Source: Ryuthela nishihirai
Taxonomy: Eukaryota > Arthropoda > Arachnida > Araneae > Heptathelidae
DNA: 64,000 nucleotides
Assembly (NCBI GenBank): GCA_038380435.1
Contig: JAWZYU010000025.1
Span: 32,092,707 to 32,156,706 of the forward strand
Reading direction: 5' to 3'
The notes beneath the pieces were generated by a model. The model did not search any database and was not told the DNA's origin. It saw only the letters and a list, made by a program, of their open reading frames with translations. A program made the translations under genes and the position numbers. Of this stretch, positions 1-11,613 are shown in pieces; the stretch's first letter is position 1, and every line of letters begins with the position of its first letter.

Positions 1-958
1 CTAATTAATCACCTGCCTTTCAGTTACTTTTAGATTTAAAATTCGATGAGATATTATTGTCAGCCACCACTCAAGTCGGAGATCAATGAAAATTAATTTC
101 GCAATGAACCATTGATATATTATCAGATATATATGTAAAAATTTCATTCCTTTTATATCAGTCACGGGCACAAACTTTACAGAGAATGAGAGGGGAGGTG
201 GATTGTTGAAGAAAGCAACGAATCGATTCAACGTGCAATATATAGGTAAAACCGTTGGATTCAAGTCAGAAGTAGAAAATGTTCATATCGTAAGAGGTTT
301 GTCCTAATGTGCAATGGATCTGGAATTTCTCGAACAAATTTAGCGTTTGTTATTCGATTTATTGTTGTTATCTAAGATCGGAAAGTTTATAAAAGTTGAA
401 CTAATAGGCAGCATTTGCAAGAAAATTTCGTGTGATAAATTGCATATTTCGTCATAGTGTGACAAGACATGAATAACGCAAGAGTTTGATTTTTTGTTAT
501 GTGTTTACTGTGAATGCGTGAATACATCCCTAAAACTGATCTTTTTCTAAATTATGCCACAGTGCATATAGTACTTTGAGAAGAGGCTCCGAAGTTTAAT
601 GCATATAAATTGTTTCTCAAAACTAAGAAAATCACTTGAACTAAGTTGAATGTCCCAAAAATTCTGAAGAATTTGAATTTCTGGCTTATACTGAGAAATG
701 CATAATATTTATGATTATTTTTTCCATTCAATTACTTGTGAAAATTTACACTTCCGATGTCGACTCTCCGATTTCTGTTTCCAACTAAATTAGAAGAAAT
801 TAAAAAAAATACGTAGTATTAAAAAATAAATTGCATTGAACAGAAATTTGTGTGAATGATAGTGACAGGGTTAAACTCTGATGCGAAATCTGAAATTTGA
901 CGTAGAAAGTCTAGTTCTGAAATAAATGTAATTTCTTCGGAAATATGCAATTTACAAA
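1..958. other. Chemoreceptor 5' flank, no gene seen
   Basis: AT-rich DNA upstream of the chemoreceptor pseudogene, conserved in the second copy at 52632-53589. Short open frames here (for example 1-264 minus) have no recognisable composition or motif. No clear TATA box or repeat stands out. Confidence 0.5.
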
Positions 959-2234
959 ATGAGTCGTATAAAAATCAACGACCTGTTTCATCTTAACAGT
1001 CGCCCTGTGAATACTGGAAAAGAAATTCATGATCAAAGATCAGATACATCCGTTCTTCCTGAATCAGGACGAGCATTATGCCTCAATGATGAATTGAAGA
1101 ATGTTGACTCTGATTTGAGTCTCATAATGAAAGTATTGACTTTAGCGGGATTTGATAGCTTTGACCATCTACTCGGAAAGCAAAGTTGGTTTCATAAAAC
1201 CTTTCCCTTCTTCATCTCATTGGTAATACATTTGTATTTTATATACTCTATGTGTCTCCTGACCCATGCAGCAATCGTATTATCAGACAATTTCAAAATT
1301 GTTATTTCCCATAGATTATGTGATGTCATTTGCATTATTTTCTGGCATTCCCTCCGTTTACGACGGCACAGCCTATTTACTTTGTTCCTCAATTTGAATA
1401 AATTGAACAACGATCATTTCCCGATTAGTAAGGGTCAATCCTTTAAAACTATGGATTATTCTATTTATCTGTTGGGTCGTTTTAAATCCTGTTTTGTGGG
1501 TGTCATTATCAACGGTTTTTGCTTCGGAATCTGAAATAGTTTCTTTTATAAAATATTTCTGCTTCGGTTTAGTGGTTCAAACTAAATCAATATATATTTA
1601 TCTGCTCTCATTCATGCTTAGTTTGTTCATTGTTATAAACTCATTTTTCTGGCCGAATATTATGACATTATTTTACAGTTCTTTATGTATCTATTTAAAG
1701 AGAAGGCTTAAAGTCTGCCACAATAGTTTTAAGAGGTATATCACATCACATGCTGAAACAGATGTGCTTCTTCAAAACTTAAAACACTACAGTAAAATCT
1801 CTTCCTGTATTTGTCTGGTAGAAGATGTACTGTCTTTTCCAGTATTTTTAATGGTAGTAATGAACTTGTTTAAACTGTTTACATTATTAGGTTACTTATT
1901 TGGTTTTTCAATATTTAGAACTACCTTCTCTATGACTTTTGCTCTATCGGCAATTTTCACCAACAGTATTGTATCATTCCTTTTGATTGCGATATCTGCA
2001 GCAAAGATTACCGAAAAAGACAAAGAAATCAGAAATACTCTCTCAGAGATTTGTGAAAAGATGATAGTATCTTCTGATCGCACAAATATCGCTTTCTCGT
2101 TATTAAAAGAAATAAACATGAAAGATGTTAGTGTTTTGTCTGGATGGAAAATGTTTTTTTTCACCAGAAGCTTCATCGTTTCTGCCTTCGGAAGCTTGTT
2201 TACTTACAGTCTTCTAATACTTCAACTAAAGTAA
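959..2234 (+). pseudogene. Gustatory-receptor-like gene, one-base frameshift
   Basis: First copy of the chemoreceptor family. It opens with the same start (ATG at 959) and N-terminus as the gene at 53590 and ends with the same C-terminal T-Y-S-L-L-I-L-Q-L block, a version of the TYhhhhhQF motif of arthropod gustatory receptors. One extra T in the run at 1442-1444 shifts the frame after about residue 161. The rest of the protein continues in another frame to the TAA at 2232-2234. Apart from that base the copy differs from 53590-54864 by only about seven substitutions, most of them amino-acid changing. Either a very recent pseudogene or a single sequencing error. Confidence 0.85.
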
Positions 2235-2740
2235 TAAAGTTATGATTTAACATTAGTTCGTGATCGGTTTTGAAACAGCGCAGACTGCTTTGTATTAGAG
2301 TAACAGGATTCAATCATAAATTAACTTTTAATTTTATAATCGTGATCATCATTTTATAATCGTGAAAAAAAATAGCAACCAAAAGCAAAATAAAATATGT
2401 ATTTGAAATATGTTTTCTTCGTTTTCATCACTGTCGATTAATTTAAAGTAATAATCATTTATTTAACTTTTGATTTCATCTTTGAGAGAATCTCTCTCAT
2501 TTATGAATGACCTTTGTTATTTGCAATGATATTACTGAAGAAGTTCAGGTTTTTACAAAAAACACTTTGTGATTTCAATGCCAAATAACATTTTAATGCT
2601 ATCTTAAAATAATAATATTTGCTTTAAAGTTTGTACTTAGCCGGTGATAGAATGTTTTTATTTCATTCGGCTCCCTGCATTTCTTTATGCCTTCTACGAT
2701 GGTCTCAGAATTGTTTTCGCTACATGGGCGATTATCAAAA
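2235..2740. other. Chemoreceptor 3' flank, AT-rich
   Basis: No gene seen. Contains a short direct repeat around 2330-2365 (a 14-base ATTTTATAATCGTG unit twice) and the likely AATAAAG-type polyadenylation context just after the stop at 2232. Counterpart at 54865-55370. Confidence 0.5.
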
Positions 2741-2742
2741 TA

Positions 2743-3346
2743 GAGAGTGTCCGAAAAAAATGGTGGGGTGTCGAGAATCAAATTTTACGAAATTAATAAA
2801 CATATTCAAGAAAGTGCTACATCAAATTTAAATGAAAATGTGCATCAAATTGTTTTTAACATAATTAGTGAATTTTGAAATGTGCATCATTGTTAACCCT
2901 GCATATGTCTAATCGGTATTCCACTTCTTGCCATGCACGTTGCAGCATATCTCTTATTACTAGCTCAGTTGCTTCTCGCATTCTGCTTTTCAAATGATTC
3001 AGATCCCGAAATTTGCTCATATAACATAATTCTTTAGAAAGCCCCTCAAGATAAAATCACGGGGTGTCAAATCAAATCTTCTGTGGGGCCATACAACTGG
3101 AACTGCCAATCCATCTGTCAATCCCTGTCAATCCATCTGCCAGGAAATGTAGGTGGCAAGAAGTGAAATACCGATTGCACATATGCAGGTTCAAGAACGG
3201 TGCACATGGGGAAATTTATCAAATACAACATGTTCAAAACTATTTGAGGAAAACTTTCAATAAAAATATTATGATGTTGAATATGCATATTATTTTCCTA
3301 TATATTTTGTTTTCGAAACCCCGGAATAATTTTTCTGCCACCCTGT
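2743..3346. mobile_element. Tc1/mariner-type relic with head-to-head transposase tails
   Basis: About 600 bp bounded by TA and by imperfect inverted ends: the left end (2743 on) reads GAGAGTGTCCGAAAAAAA and the complement of the right end (to 3346) reads CAGGGTGGCAGAAAAATT. The minus strand from about 3065 to 2880 encodes a DDE-transposase tail (D-L-T-P-R-D-F, then W-Q-E-V-E-Y-R-L). The plus strand at about 3125-3230 encodes the same tail again (W-Q-E-V-K-Y-R-L-H-I-C-R). The two arms therefore form a long inverted repeat made from the same gene end. Neither frame is complete. Second copy at 55373-55976. Confidence 0.65.
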
Positions 3347-3348
3347 AG

Positions 3349-5990
3349 TTTGAGTCGTTGTCAAAAATTTAATCCGGAAATCTTTTCTAATAGATACATT
3401 GTAAGATTCGTTCAACTTTCCATGTAGAAGAGTGATGCTATTCAACTGGTCCCGTGGTCAAATTATTGGCTAATAGGGTGCGTTAAGCCAGCTGGAGTCA
3501 TGCCCCAGTTGTCGTAATGCACCCCATATATTTGTAATTTAGCATTTATGATTTGTTCTATATAAAAAAATATCATTTTTATATTCGTTACGTAATTATT
3601 ATTTACCTTGTTATGTACATAATCACAGCATTCATTTTGTGAATCAGTACTACGTCGTCAGCTTTAGTTGCTTATACAATACTAATTTATTCACTACACA
3701 TGCGCATGGGCTGAAATATAATAGCAATGGACTGAGAATTAGAGACCGCCAGTGCAGAGTGGCTCATTATAATTAATTGGATAATTCAACTAATGAAACT
3801 AATAACTTAAGATCGTGTTACGGAGGCAAAACCATCGTTTTACTCCGCAAGCAGAGTTGCTAACTCTTAATTTTGCCAAGGGAAGACATTTCGGTATGAA
3901 CTGTTTAGGAGGACATTTAGGTATTGAAATATAAAGTATATTAAACAATTGGACTAAAAACGGGATATTAATAATACATTTTAAGGAAACGGTAGATTAT
4001 CAGTGATTAGCTCAGTGCAATGTCATATGACTCACAATACAATGATCTCTAGTTCATTAACAGCCGCCCTCATAGAGTTTTTCTCTTATAATTAATTGCA
4101 TTCCTCCTCTGTTTTAAAAAATTCATTGCATAAAAAATTAATATTAATTATTGAAACCAAAAAAGACAACTGTGCAAATAATAATTTACGACGAGTAATT
4201 TAGTTTTTAATAGAATACATAAGTTTAAAATCGGAACGGATTCGAAAACAAAATTGTGAACTTTTATAAATGTTATACATGTATTCACGAATAGGTTCTT
4301 AACACACCGTTATAGCATAGAGAAAAATATGCACAAACACACACATATATCTATATCTAAGTAATTTGTATAGTGGAGGGTCTAAGTACCTGACTGAACG
4401 GGAAAGGATCAGAACGCCTTTCCGAGGTTGCTTCCTTTTTCCGAAAATTGTCACTAAATAATACGTTTTAAGAATATATGCATTACCGAACTTCGTTCCA
4501 GTCTTATACAGTTCAATATTAGGCAACTCTTCAAACCTTTTCTACATCCGGGCTTTCTTCGCTAGTCAACGTGTCCACAAAACGATTCACCACTGGTTGT
4601 TAATTATTGCTTTGAAATTGAAATGTCTAGTTTCAGGTTGAAAATTTTTCCCATTTGCACTTTATACGGATTTTGTTTCCGAAAGATCTTTTTCGTTACG
4701 TTATTAAAAACATATTTTACAATTATTAATGTGTATGCAAAAAGTGGTTAGTAAAACATTTATTGTACAAATCGTTAAGTGTGTTTTCTATTCATTTAAC
4801 TCTGCAAAGCAAGCATATTAACACCAGTGTACCTCATATCACGGAAATGCTACAGCAGTTCCTCCGTTTTTAATTCTGACAGTCTGACGTTTAATGTTAA
4901 TATAAAGTTGTAGGTTATTAAATAGTTAGAATACAAGTTTCAGTTGTGATTTGTTTGGAAAATTTTCTGATATATTTATGCTGTGGTATTTATTGTTAAG
5001 TGTGAACCAAGTGAAGTGATCAAGGAAATGAAAGAACAAGTTTCAAAATGAGAGGAAAAAAAATCTAGTATGCAAGAACAATTTCGAGCATGAAATTATA
5101 TGAATGCGTTTTCTAAATTTAGAATATGAAGTTTATACTAAAGTTATGTGTAAGTTAAATTGAAAAGAAAAAAGGGTATGAAAATAAAACAATAATTTAT
5201 GATTTTTGTTGTAGTAATGTAAAATATCAAAGTTTTAAGAAAAATAATTCCTTCGAAGTTTTGCTTGTATAGAATCGTGGTTGCGCATAGTGTTTGCAAC
5301 CTGTTAAGCACAGTCAAGCTATTCGTCTAAAAGTTGCCGGAGCATATTTTCGAAAGATGTATTCAATGTTTTTAAATTAGTAGATAAAAAAATAAAATAA
5401 TTAAAACACAAAAAAGTAGAGTGAAGAAAATTTTCTTTGTAGATCCTTGCATTCGCATTCGCGAACAGCTGAAGGGGTAGATGTTCAATGATATCGTGGC
5501 ATCTGATATAGTTTTGAAGCCTAGGTGAAAAAGAATCCAAGCACCTTGTACTTTTCTATTATCTCTATTTCATACTGCTTCATCATGTAAATAGGACCTG
5601 CCCGACATTAGAGCGAGGTGGACAGAGCGTCACCAATATTTTTCTGATTTACACTAAACGTTAATTTTAATTCCGAATTAGAATTAATGAAAATCGCAAT
5701 TTACAGAATAAATTTTTTTCTGAAATATTTTACCCGTTTTACTATTTCCTTTCGATATGCATTCAGCGAAGCAATACGTTCACAACTGTTTTGCCTCGCC
5801 TTCACAGATCTAAACAGGAAATTTGGAAATTGGCCCAGAATTCTAAAATCACCATGAGGTCATCATCATTACAAGAACATTCGTTTCTTGTCGTTTGCAC
5901 TCTGTTTACACCTTTTGCAGTAGCTTTCAAGTTGGGGCCAAGTCAAATTTCTGTAGTCCTTTGCTTGCTCAACAGCCCATGGAAAAAAGT
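3349..5990. other. AT-rich non-coding stretch, no gene seen
   Basis: About 2.6 kb without a convincing gene. Open frames such as 4299-4526 minus and 5319-5540 minus are short, low in complexity and lack any recognised motif. A small imperfect hairpin (CAGCTGG...CCAGTTG) lies near 3489-3515. Counterpart at 55979-58620. Confidence 0.5.
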
Positions 5991-6008
5991 ATGGTTTTGA
6001 TTTAGATA

Positions 6009-6110
6009 GATCCTTTTATATATATAGATATAGATTTAGATATAGATATAGATATTATATATATAGATTTTATATATATATATATTTTTTTTATATATAT
6101 AGAGATTACC
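6009..6110. repeat. AT / TAGATA microsatellite
   Basis: Run of TATA and TAGATA units. It differs in length from its counterpart at about 58639-58730, as expected for replication slippage. Confidence 0.9.
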
Positions 6111-6179
6111 TTTTATATGTGTGATGCACATTTAAATATTCTGGTAAAACAAAAGGTAAAGGAATAGTCAATTGACCAA

Positions 6180-6184
6180 CAAAA

Positions 6185-6223
<39 letters not shown>

Positions 6224-6224
6224 A
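6180..6224 (+). repeat. (AAAT)n microsatellite
   Basis: About eleven tandem AAATA-type tetramers. The counterpart near 58808-58850 is slightly shorter. Confidence 0.9.
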
Positions 6225-6648
6225 CAACTTTTTATCTTTAATAAGACAAAATAAGGAGTTCTGTATATATGTGAATAAAAGATTTAGAGCAGAAATCCTT
6301 ATTTTCAGGAAACAGGGCCTGTAGTTTTAATGTTAATCAATTCGCTTGGAATTGTTCAAACAAGTTAATAATTTGTGTCAGAAATAGTAATATTTTCTGC
6401 ACAGGGTTAAAAATTTCTTAAATAACAGAGTCGTTGTCAGTATGATAAAATATATTTGAAAACTTGCCTTATTAATAGAGCTTTTGATTATAAATATTAT
6501 TATGTTTCTACCATGAAGGTAGAGAGAATCATAATACACTGGTTTCCACAAATTAAGGGACAATCCTATCTTACGCAAATGGGAAGCTAATATCAAAATA
6601 CTATAATTTGTAATACATATATTTTTTGAAAACTATGATAGAAGATAA

Positions 6649-6650
6649 AG

Positions 6651-6733
<83 letters not shown>

Positions 6734-9366
6734 GCAGCCATGGGCTACGGAGGTCCAACCAGAAGGTGCAATTTAGTTCTCCAAGAATATCTCTCCTGAG
6801 CTACATCTGCTGTATCTGGCCACTGCACACCAATTCTAACAAGATTCTGTTTCACAATGTCTGCCCACCGCATCATTAGGCACACTGTTCATAACCCTAT
6901 TCACCAATTTATAACTATCCATACAGGCAAAATGGCGAAACCAACGGAGTCTCTCTCTGCACAATATGTTGATTAAACGAAGTTGCCGACTCCTTTGCCT
7001 AACCTCGTCATTACTTACAAAGTTGAGCCATCTAATGCCCAAGATACTGCGTAAGAATCTCGAATGAAAAGCCTCTAGTTTCCTGTTATCTTGTTTGGAA
7101 AGCGTTCACGTTTCACTACCACAGCTAACCCTAGAAAGAACAAACAATTATTTCAGTCTAATTTTAGTCTTTTGGTGAATACGACTATTTCTCCACACTC
7201 TCCATAGATTCTTAAAAGTCCCGGCAGCAATCCCTATTCGTCTGTTAATCTCATGTTGCACATCACCAGTATCTTCTACATAGCTCCAAAGATAATTATA
7301 CTGTGACACTTGCTCAAGATTGCAACCATTCATATTAACTAAATCACAGCCTGCCTGACCAATTTTCATCATTTTAGTTTTCTCTCTGTTTATAACCAAA
7401 CCTACTCTACTACCAGTCTAATCAACAGCTCTGATGAATGAGTTCAACACATCAACATCATTTGTCAGAAGGGCTCAATCATCAGCATAATTTAAATCAG
7501 AAAGTTTTTTATCTCCAGATCATTTAAGGCCAAAATCTTTCCCTTGCAGTGAATTTCTTAAAACATAATCAATAACCAAACTAAAGAGAAAAGGAGACAA
7601 TATGCACTCTTTTCGAACACCAGAAGAAATGCTAAACCAATTGCTACAAGCCTTACCAACTCTCACACAAAATTTAGTGCTATTACAGAGAGCTTTTATT
7701 ATGTTAATTAACTTGTCTCGTATATCATACGATCTTACAATCAACCACAATTTATGACGATCAACAGAGTCAAAAGTTTTTTTTGAAATCAATAATACTA
7801 GTAACGAAATGTTTTTGAAACTGTAAACATTTCTGAACAACTTGCTTAAGCGAAAATATTTGGCCTACACATCCCTTACCACTTCTGAATCCACACTGCT
7901 CATCAAACAATTGTCCGTTAAGCAGATTCTTAATTCTATTAAGCACAATCATGCAAAGAAATTTATCTGGAACAGAAAGTAGGCTGATACCCATATAGTT
8001 ATCACAAGAACTGCAATCACCTTTTTTTAAAAATAGGGATAATAATAGTTCTGGTAAATTCTTAGGAATCATGTTTTTATCTTAAAAGATATTCAAAATT
8101 TGAATCATCCAAATGGTAACCGACGCATTCGCAGCTCTAAGCATTTCCGTAGTAATTTTATCTACCCCTGGGGATTTATGTAGTTTAAGTTTAGAAAAAG
8201 CCAAAATGTAACTTCTGACTGTGTTATAGGGTCAACATTAAAGCAAGTAATGCATCTATCATCATTATAAACAATGGGAGTAGAACTAACCACATTCTTT
8301 AGAACATCACTGAAATGCTTAGCCACCCTCGCCATGACAGAATCCTCACCTTCTATAACCTTACCTTGTTTATCCTTCAATCACTGTATACCTGTCCGTT
8401 TTCTACCACACAAAACATTAACTGTTGGTACTGCTCTCTGCTGTTGTGCTGTTTAATTGCTTCCTCGGCTTTGTCAGCCAAGCCATCAAACCATAGATTT
8501 TTATCAGGAACTAACTGATCCTTTACATTTTTATTAAGCTCTCTATAATGCTTTCTCTTAGGACTAGTAGGGTATAGATTAAGGACCCTCCTGCAGTTTT
8601 TTCTTTCTGAAATAAGCTCAAGTGCCTTATCACTCAAATAATTCTGTCTCCTCTGCTCCTTTTTTCCTAAAAGAGTATTGTTAATTTCCTAAAAAGCCTG
8701 TTTAAAATGGTCCCATTCTTCCTCAACTTCAGCAGTAAGCAAACCATGACTGTCATAATGACTAAGTAACCTATGATGGTAAGCTTTAGCTTTAACTGGG
8801 TCTTTCAGAGCTTCGGTATTAAAGGTAAAATTTTTAACCCTAGCACATCACTTTTTAAGTTTAAGTTGCAAGACACTTTTAACAAGATAATGGTCATATC
8901 CAATTTCAGCTCCCCTATATGACCTGATATTCGTAACGGAACTAGCTCATTTGCTATTAATTAATATATAATCAATCATATTCTTATGCAGCCCATCAGG
9001 TGAAACCCATGTGTAGTTATGTATGTCGCGGTGTTTGTAATAAGTGTTAGTTATTCTGAAAACATTGAGTGCACTTACCTGCAGGAGACGCTGCCCATTG
9101 CCATTGCAGCTACCAATACCAAAAGGGCCTATTACTCCTCCCCAAAGGTCAGAGTCAGTACCAACTTTGGCACTGAAGTCACCAAGAACAAGGGTAATGT
9201 CTCCTTTCTTGACAGAATTCAAAATATCCTGAAGTTGTCCGTAAAACCTCTCCTTCTCATCCTCATCGGCATCCTCAGTGGGAGGATAACAACAGAAAAC
9301 ATTCAAGTCTTTAATGCTTGTGTGAAATGTTTCTGTAAGAAACCTTTCATTAATGCACTCATATCC
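6649..9366 (-). mobile_element. 5'-truncated RTE-clade LINE (dead)
   Basis: Minus-strand LINE fragment that matches the element at 31289-34890 from its internal position 32213 to its 3' end. It ends in an 84-bp (GAT)n tail, seen here as ATC repeats at 6650-6733, a typical RTE 3' end. It encodes part of the AP-endonuclease (G-D-F-S-A-K; about 9378-8947) and the reverse transcriptase, including an intact Y-A-D-D core near 7470-7480 followed at once by a stop. Several stops and frameshifts break the frame. No matching target duplication was found at its two ends. Copy at 59272-61981 shares the same lesions. Confidence 0.9.
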
Positions 9367-9395
9367 TATTTTGGACAATCAATATATTCAAGAAT

Positions 9396-9651
9396 TTAAA
9401 GAGTTATGGAAGTTTGAATATTTAACAACAGCAATGACAGTCACAAAAATTACCTTTAGAAGTTAATTACAACTCAGTAATACGTATTATATCAAAGTGT
9501 TTAATAAAATAAGCGTGTAGTTTTGAAATTTGAGTAAAGAATTCCTTCTCTATTCATCATTTTTGTTTAAGTTTCTTGTCTCTTATTTAAAGTTATAGAA
9601 ATTAGTAACGGTATTTTATTCTTAAATATTGAAAGTTCCATAACTCATTAA
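9396..9651. mobile_element. 256-bp MITE with TTAA ends
   Basis: TTAA at both edges encloses ~25-bp inverted repeats: AGAGTTATGGAAGTTTGAAT on the left against TGAGTTATGGAACTTTCAAT from the complement of the right end. TTAA target duplication with short inverted ends is the piggyBac-type pattern. The interior is AT-rich and non-coding. Copy at 62011-62266. A related end may lie at about 11095-11125. Confidence 0.6.
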
Positions 9652-10185
9652 TTGCTGAACGAACATTGTTAAAAATCTAAAACAAGGTTTTTTTGTTTTG
9701 AAAAATATGATAGCAGATAAAGATTTCGATCAAATATACTAATATATCGATTTTCTAACATATACAGTTTTTCTCAAATATACAATTTTACAATTATACA
9801 GTTTTCTCAAATATATAATTTTTCTCAAATATACTAATATCTCATTTTTCAAAAAAAGAACAACCTTATTTAGAACTTCGACATTAGCTTCCCACTGATA
9901 TAACATAGAGTTGTTCCTTAATTTATGAAAACCAATTGTATAAAGTACATATTTATTTGTTTTATCTTAAAGTTATACAGAAAACATCAAGGTTCCTGCA
10001 GGTTTTTGAACTATAAATATGGGTAGAACACTGTAGTGTAACATATAGTTAAACACAAATGACACATATGACAGAACAGTATAGTTTGTGTCATTATTTT
10101 GACCTGCTCTTGATCATCTATTTTATAACTCTTTATTAAAGAAGTAGTCCTTGTGGTGTCCTTATGATCATCTGTAAGAGTCATA

Positions 10186-10904
10186 CGAAATGAAAAGTGG
10201 ACAAATCGGAAGTAATGAATATAGGAGTTATTTTTCCCAGATATTGCCCATATCTATTGAAACATTTTCTCCAAGATGAAGTTCGAAACGTGATACAATA
10301 TTCTAAAACGACTTTGTCATTTATTTAAGGAATTGTCTGAACATGAGTTGCACCTCTTCATCGTACTTGAACTTCCTTCCTTTCATGGCTTTTGTGAAAG
10401 CAGAAAATGTGAAAAATCAGATAGAGATCAGGACTGTATGGAGGGTGTTTCATGATAATCAACTCAAACTCAGCTCTCAACGATAATCAGTTCAACGTTG
10501 TTACGGTTAATTAGGCAGCACCTAAATGTGTGAGAGTTATCAAGCAACAAAAAAAACTTCCTGTACAAAATTCATCTAGCAATTACCCCTACCTGCTTAA
10601 AAGGCCCAAAGTTTTGCAATATCTTTGCGAGTTCAAGGTGTCATAATAGTCCAGAAACTCAATCAACAGCGAACCCTGAGAGTCAAAGTTAACGTCAGCA
10701 TACCCTACATTGTTCAATATTGGATACTTTCATACGGGTTTTCTGGAATCCACAAAATATCAGTCACGGTCAAGCCAATAATTGCAACAGTTTATATTGT
10801 TCATGAGTGCTTTCTATATATATTTAGCCATTACTTTTCTTGAGGGCGCAACGATTACTCGGTCTATTAACCGGATGTAAGGGTTGTCCGCTTTTCATTC
10901 GAAT
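10186..10904 (-). mobile_element. Mariner relic with transposase fragments
   Basis: About 720 bp between TA dinucleotides with imperfect inverted ends sharing the core ATGAAAAG(T/C)GGACAA. On the minus strand, from about 10715 to 10300, a decayed transposase can be read: a D-S-Q-G-S-L-L-I-E-F-L block like the first catalytic Asp region of mariner, then the hallmark H-P-P-Y-S-P-D-L, then K-G-R-K-F-K-Y-D-E-E-V. Frameshifts and stops separate them. The length is about half of an intact 1.3-kb mariner, so part is deleted. Copy at about 62801-63519. Confidence 0.75.
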
Positions 10905-11327
10905 AGCCATTACACAGGTACTAGATAGAAAAATGGAAATAGAGAAAAATGACACAGTTCCATATTATCTCAATAGAAAATCACATTAAGAGCTCAACAA
11001 CTTTTCAATGTGATTTTTAATGAAAAATATGTCTAAAGATTAATTAAAGATCTCAATGAAATATATCAAAATCTTGATTTTAAGAATTTTTTTCGGTATT
11101 AAAGAGTTATAAACCTGGAATATTTAACAGGCTACAAAAAAGGGACCCTAAAATTTAATTAGCTTGAAATCAGAGTTCATAGTTGATTCTACTAGAATGA
11201 AGTATGAATTTAGATATATAGATAGACCTATTCCGGTTTTAATGATTTAATTTAATTCTGGCGACCTCCGAGCTATCTGTCGCTCATCAATATTTTTCCT
11301 GTTGTTATTAATAAGTTTCATACCCTA

Positions 11328-11506
11328 TTCTCAAGCAGATGTAATGATTGCAGATAAAGATTCCATTCGTCAGATCTATTTGAGGCTCGTGCACGCCAAG
11401 ACCATCCAGTTGTATTTTGTGAAGCATTTTTTTAGATTTTTCCGTGCATTGCGAATGCTGATAATGAAGACTTTATCTGCAATCATAATATCTACTTGAG
11501 CCTATA
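11328..11506. repeat. ~180-bp foldback element
   Basis: The arms 11329-11362 and 11472-11506 are inverted repeats sharing CTCAAG(C/T)AGAT, then ATGATTGCAGATAAAG. The interior is non-coding. The same ATGAT(A/T)GCAGATAAAGAT core occurs near 6632-6650 and 9706-9724, so it is a dispersed element end. The right duplicate is cut by the window end at 64000. Confidence 0.55.
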
Positions 11507-11548
11507 GTATGAGACTTAAGAACAACAACAGGGGAAATCTTGATTAGC

Positions 11549-11613
11549 GACCGGTAGCTCAGAGGACCTGACATGTTATCAGGAAGTCGTGGATTTGAAT
11601 CCACCCGGCTCAA
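11549..11613 (+). repeat. tRNA-like sequence (SINE head or tRNA pseudogene)
   Basis: Contains an A-box-like TAGCTCAGAGG, a good anticodon-type hairpin (CCTGA-CATGTTA-TCAGG) and a B-box-like GGATTTGAATCC within a T-arm-like GTGG...CCAC stem. Only about 63-65 nt, lacking part of the D arm, a poor acceptor stem and no T before the anticodon, so it is unlikely to be a working tRNA. The next ~250 bp may be its SINE body. Confidence 0.5.

Larger units (their letters stand above)
6537..9938. mobile_element. Inverted-repeat DNA transposon split by an RTE LINE and a MITE
   Basis: The outermost ~60 bp at 6537-6597 and at 9888-9938 are imperfect inverted repeats flanked by TA. The left starts CACTGGTTTCCACAAATTAA; the complement of the right starts CAATTGGTTTTCATAAATTA, and both go on to a shared GGGAAGCTAAT block. 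This is the architecture of a Tc1/mariner-type non-autonomous element. Inside lie an RTE LINE (6649-9366) and a TTAA-flanked MITE (9396-9651), so it is the oldest layer of the nest. No transposase of its own is left. Second copy at about 59160-62553. Confidence 0.55.
1..11385 (+). repeat. Segmental duplication, left copy (direct)
   Basis: This whole stretch recurs in the same orientation at 52632-64000. Position 1 matches 52632 and 11385 matches 64000; the offset drifts from 52631 to 52615 through small indels, mostly in simple repeats. By eye there are about one to three differences per 300 bases. The copy starts before the window, so its left edge is not visible. On the right, sequence after 11385 cannot be compared because the other copy reaches the window end. 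It carries a frameshifted chemoreceptor gene and a fixed set of nested transposon relics shared with the other copy, so the transposons inserted before the duplication. Confidence 0.97.

Noticed and set aside
1192..1410. Minus-strand frames inside the chemoreceptors (also 1892-2176, 38707-38925, 37942-38226, 53823-54041, 54522-54806)
   Set aside because: They overlap the better supported receptor frame antisense. Their conservation simply follows the receptor's.
4299..5540. Short minus-strand frames at 4299-4526 and 5319-5540
   Set aside because: No domain or signal. Conservation in the second copy (5319-5540 against 57949-58170) is explained by the recent duplication, and 4299-4526 is not kept as an equally clear frame there.
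11549..11613. Functional tRNA gene
   Set aside because: Too short, D arm incomplete, acceptor stem poor and no T at the base before the anticodon. Kept only as a tRNA-like relic.
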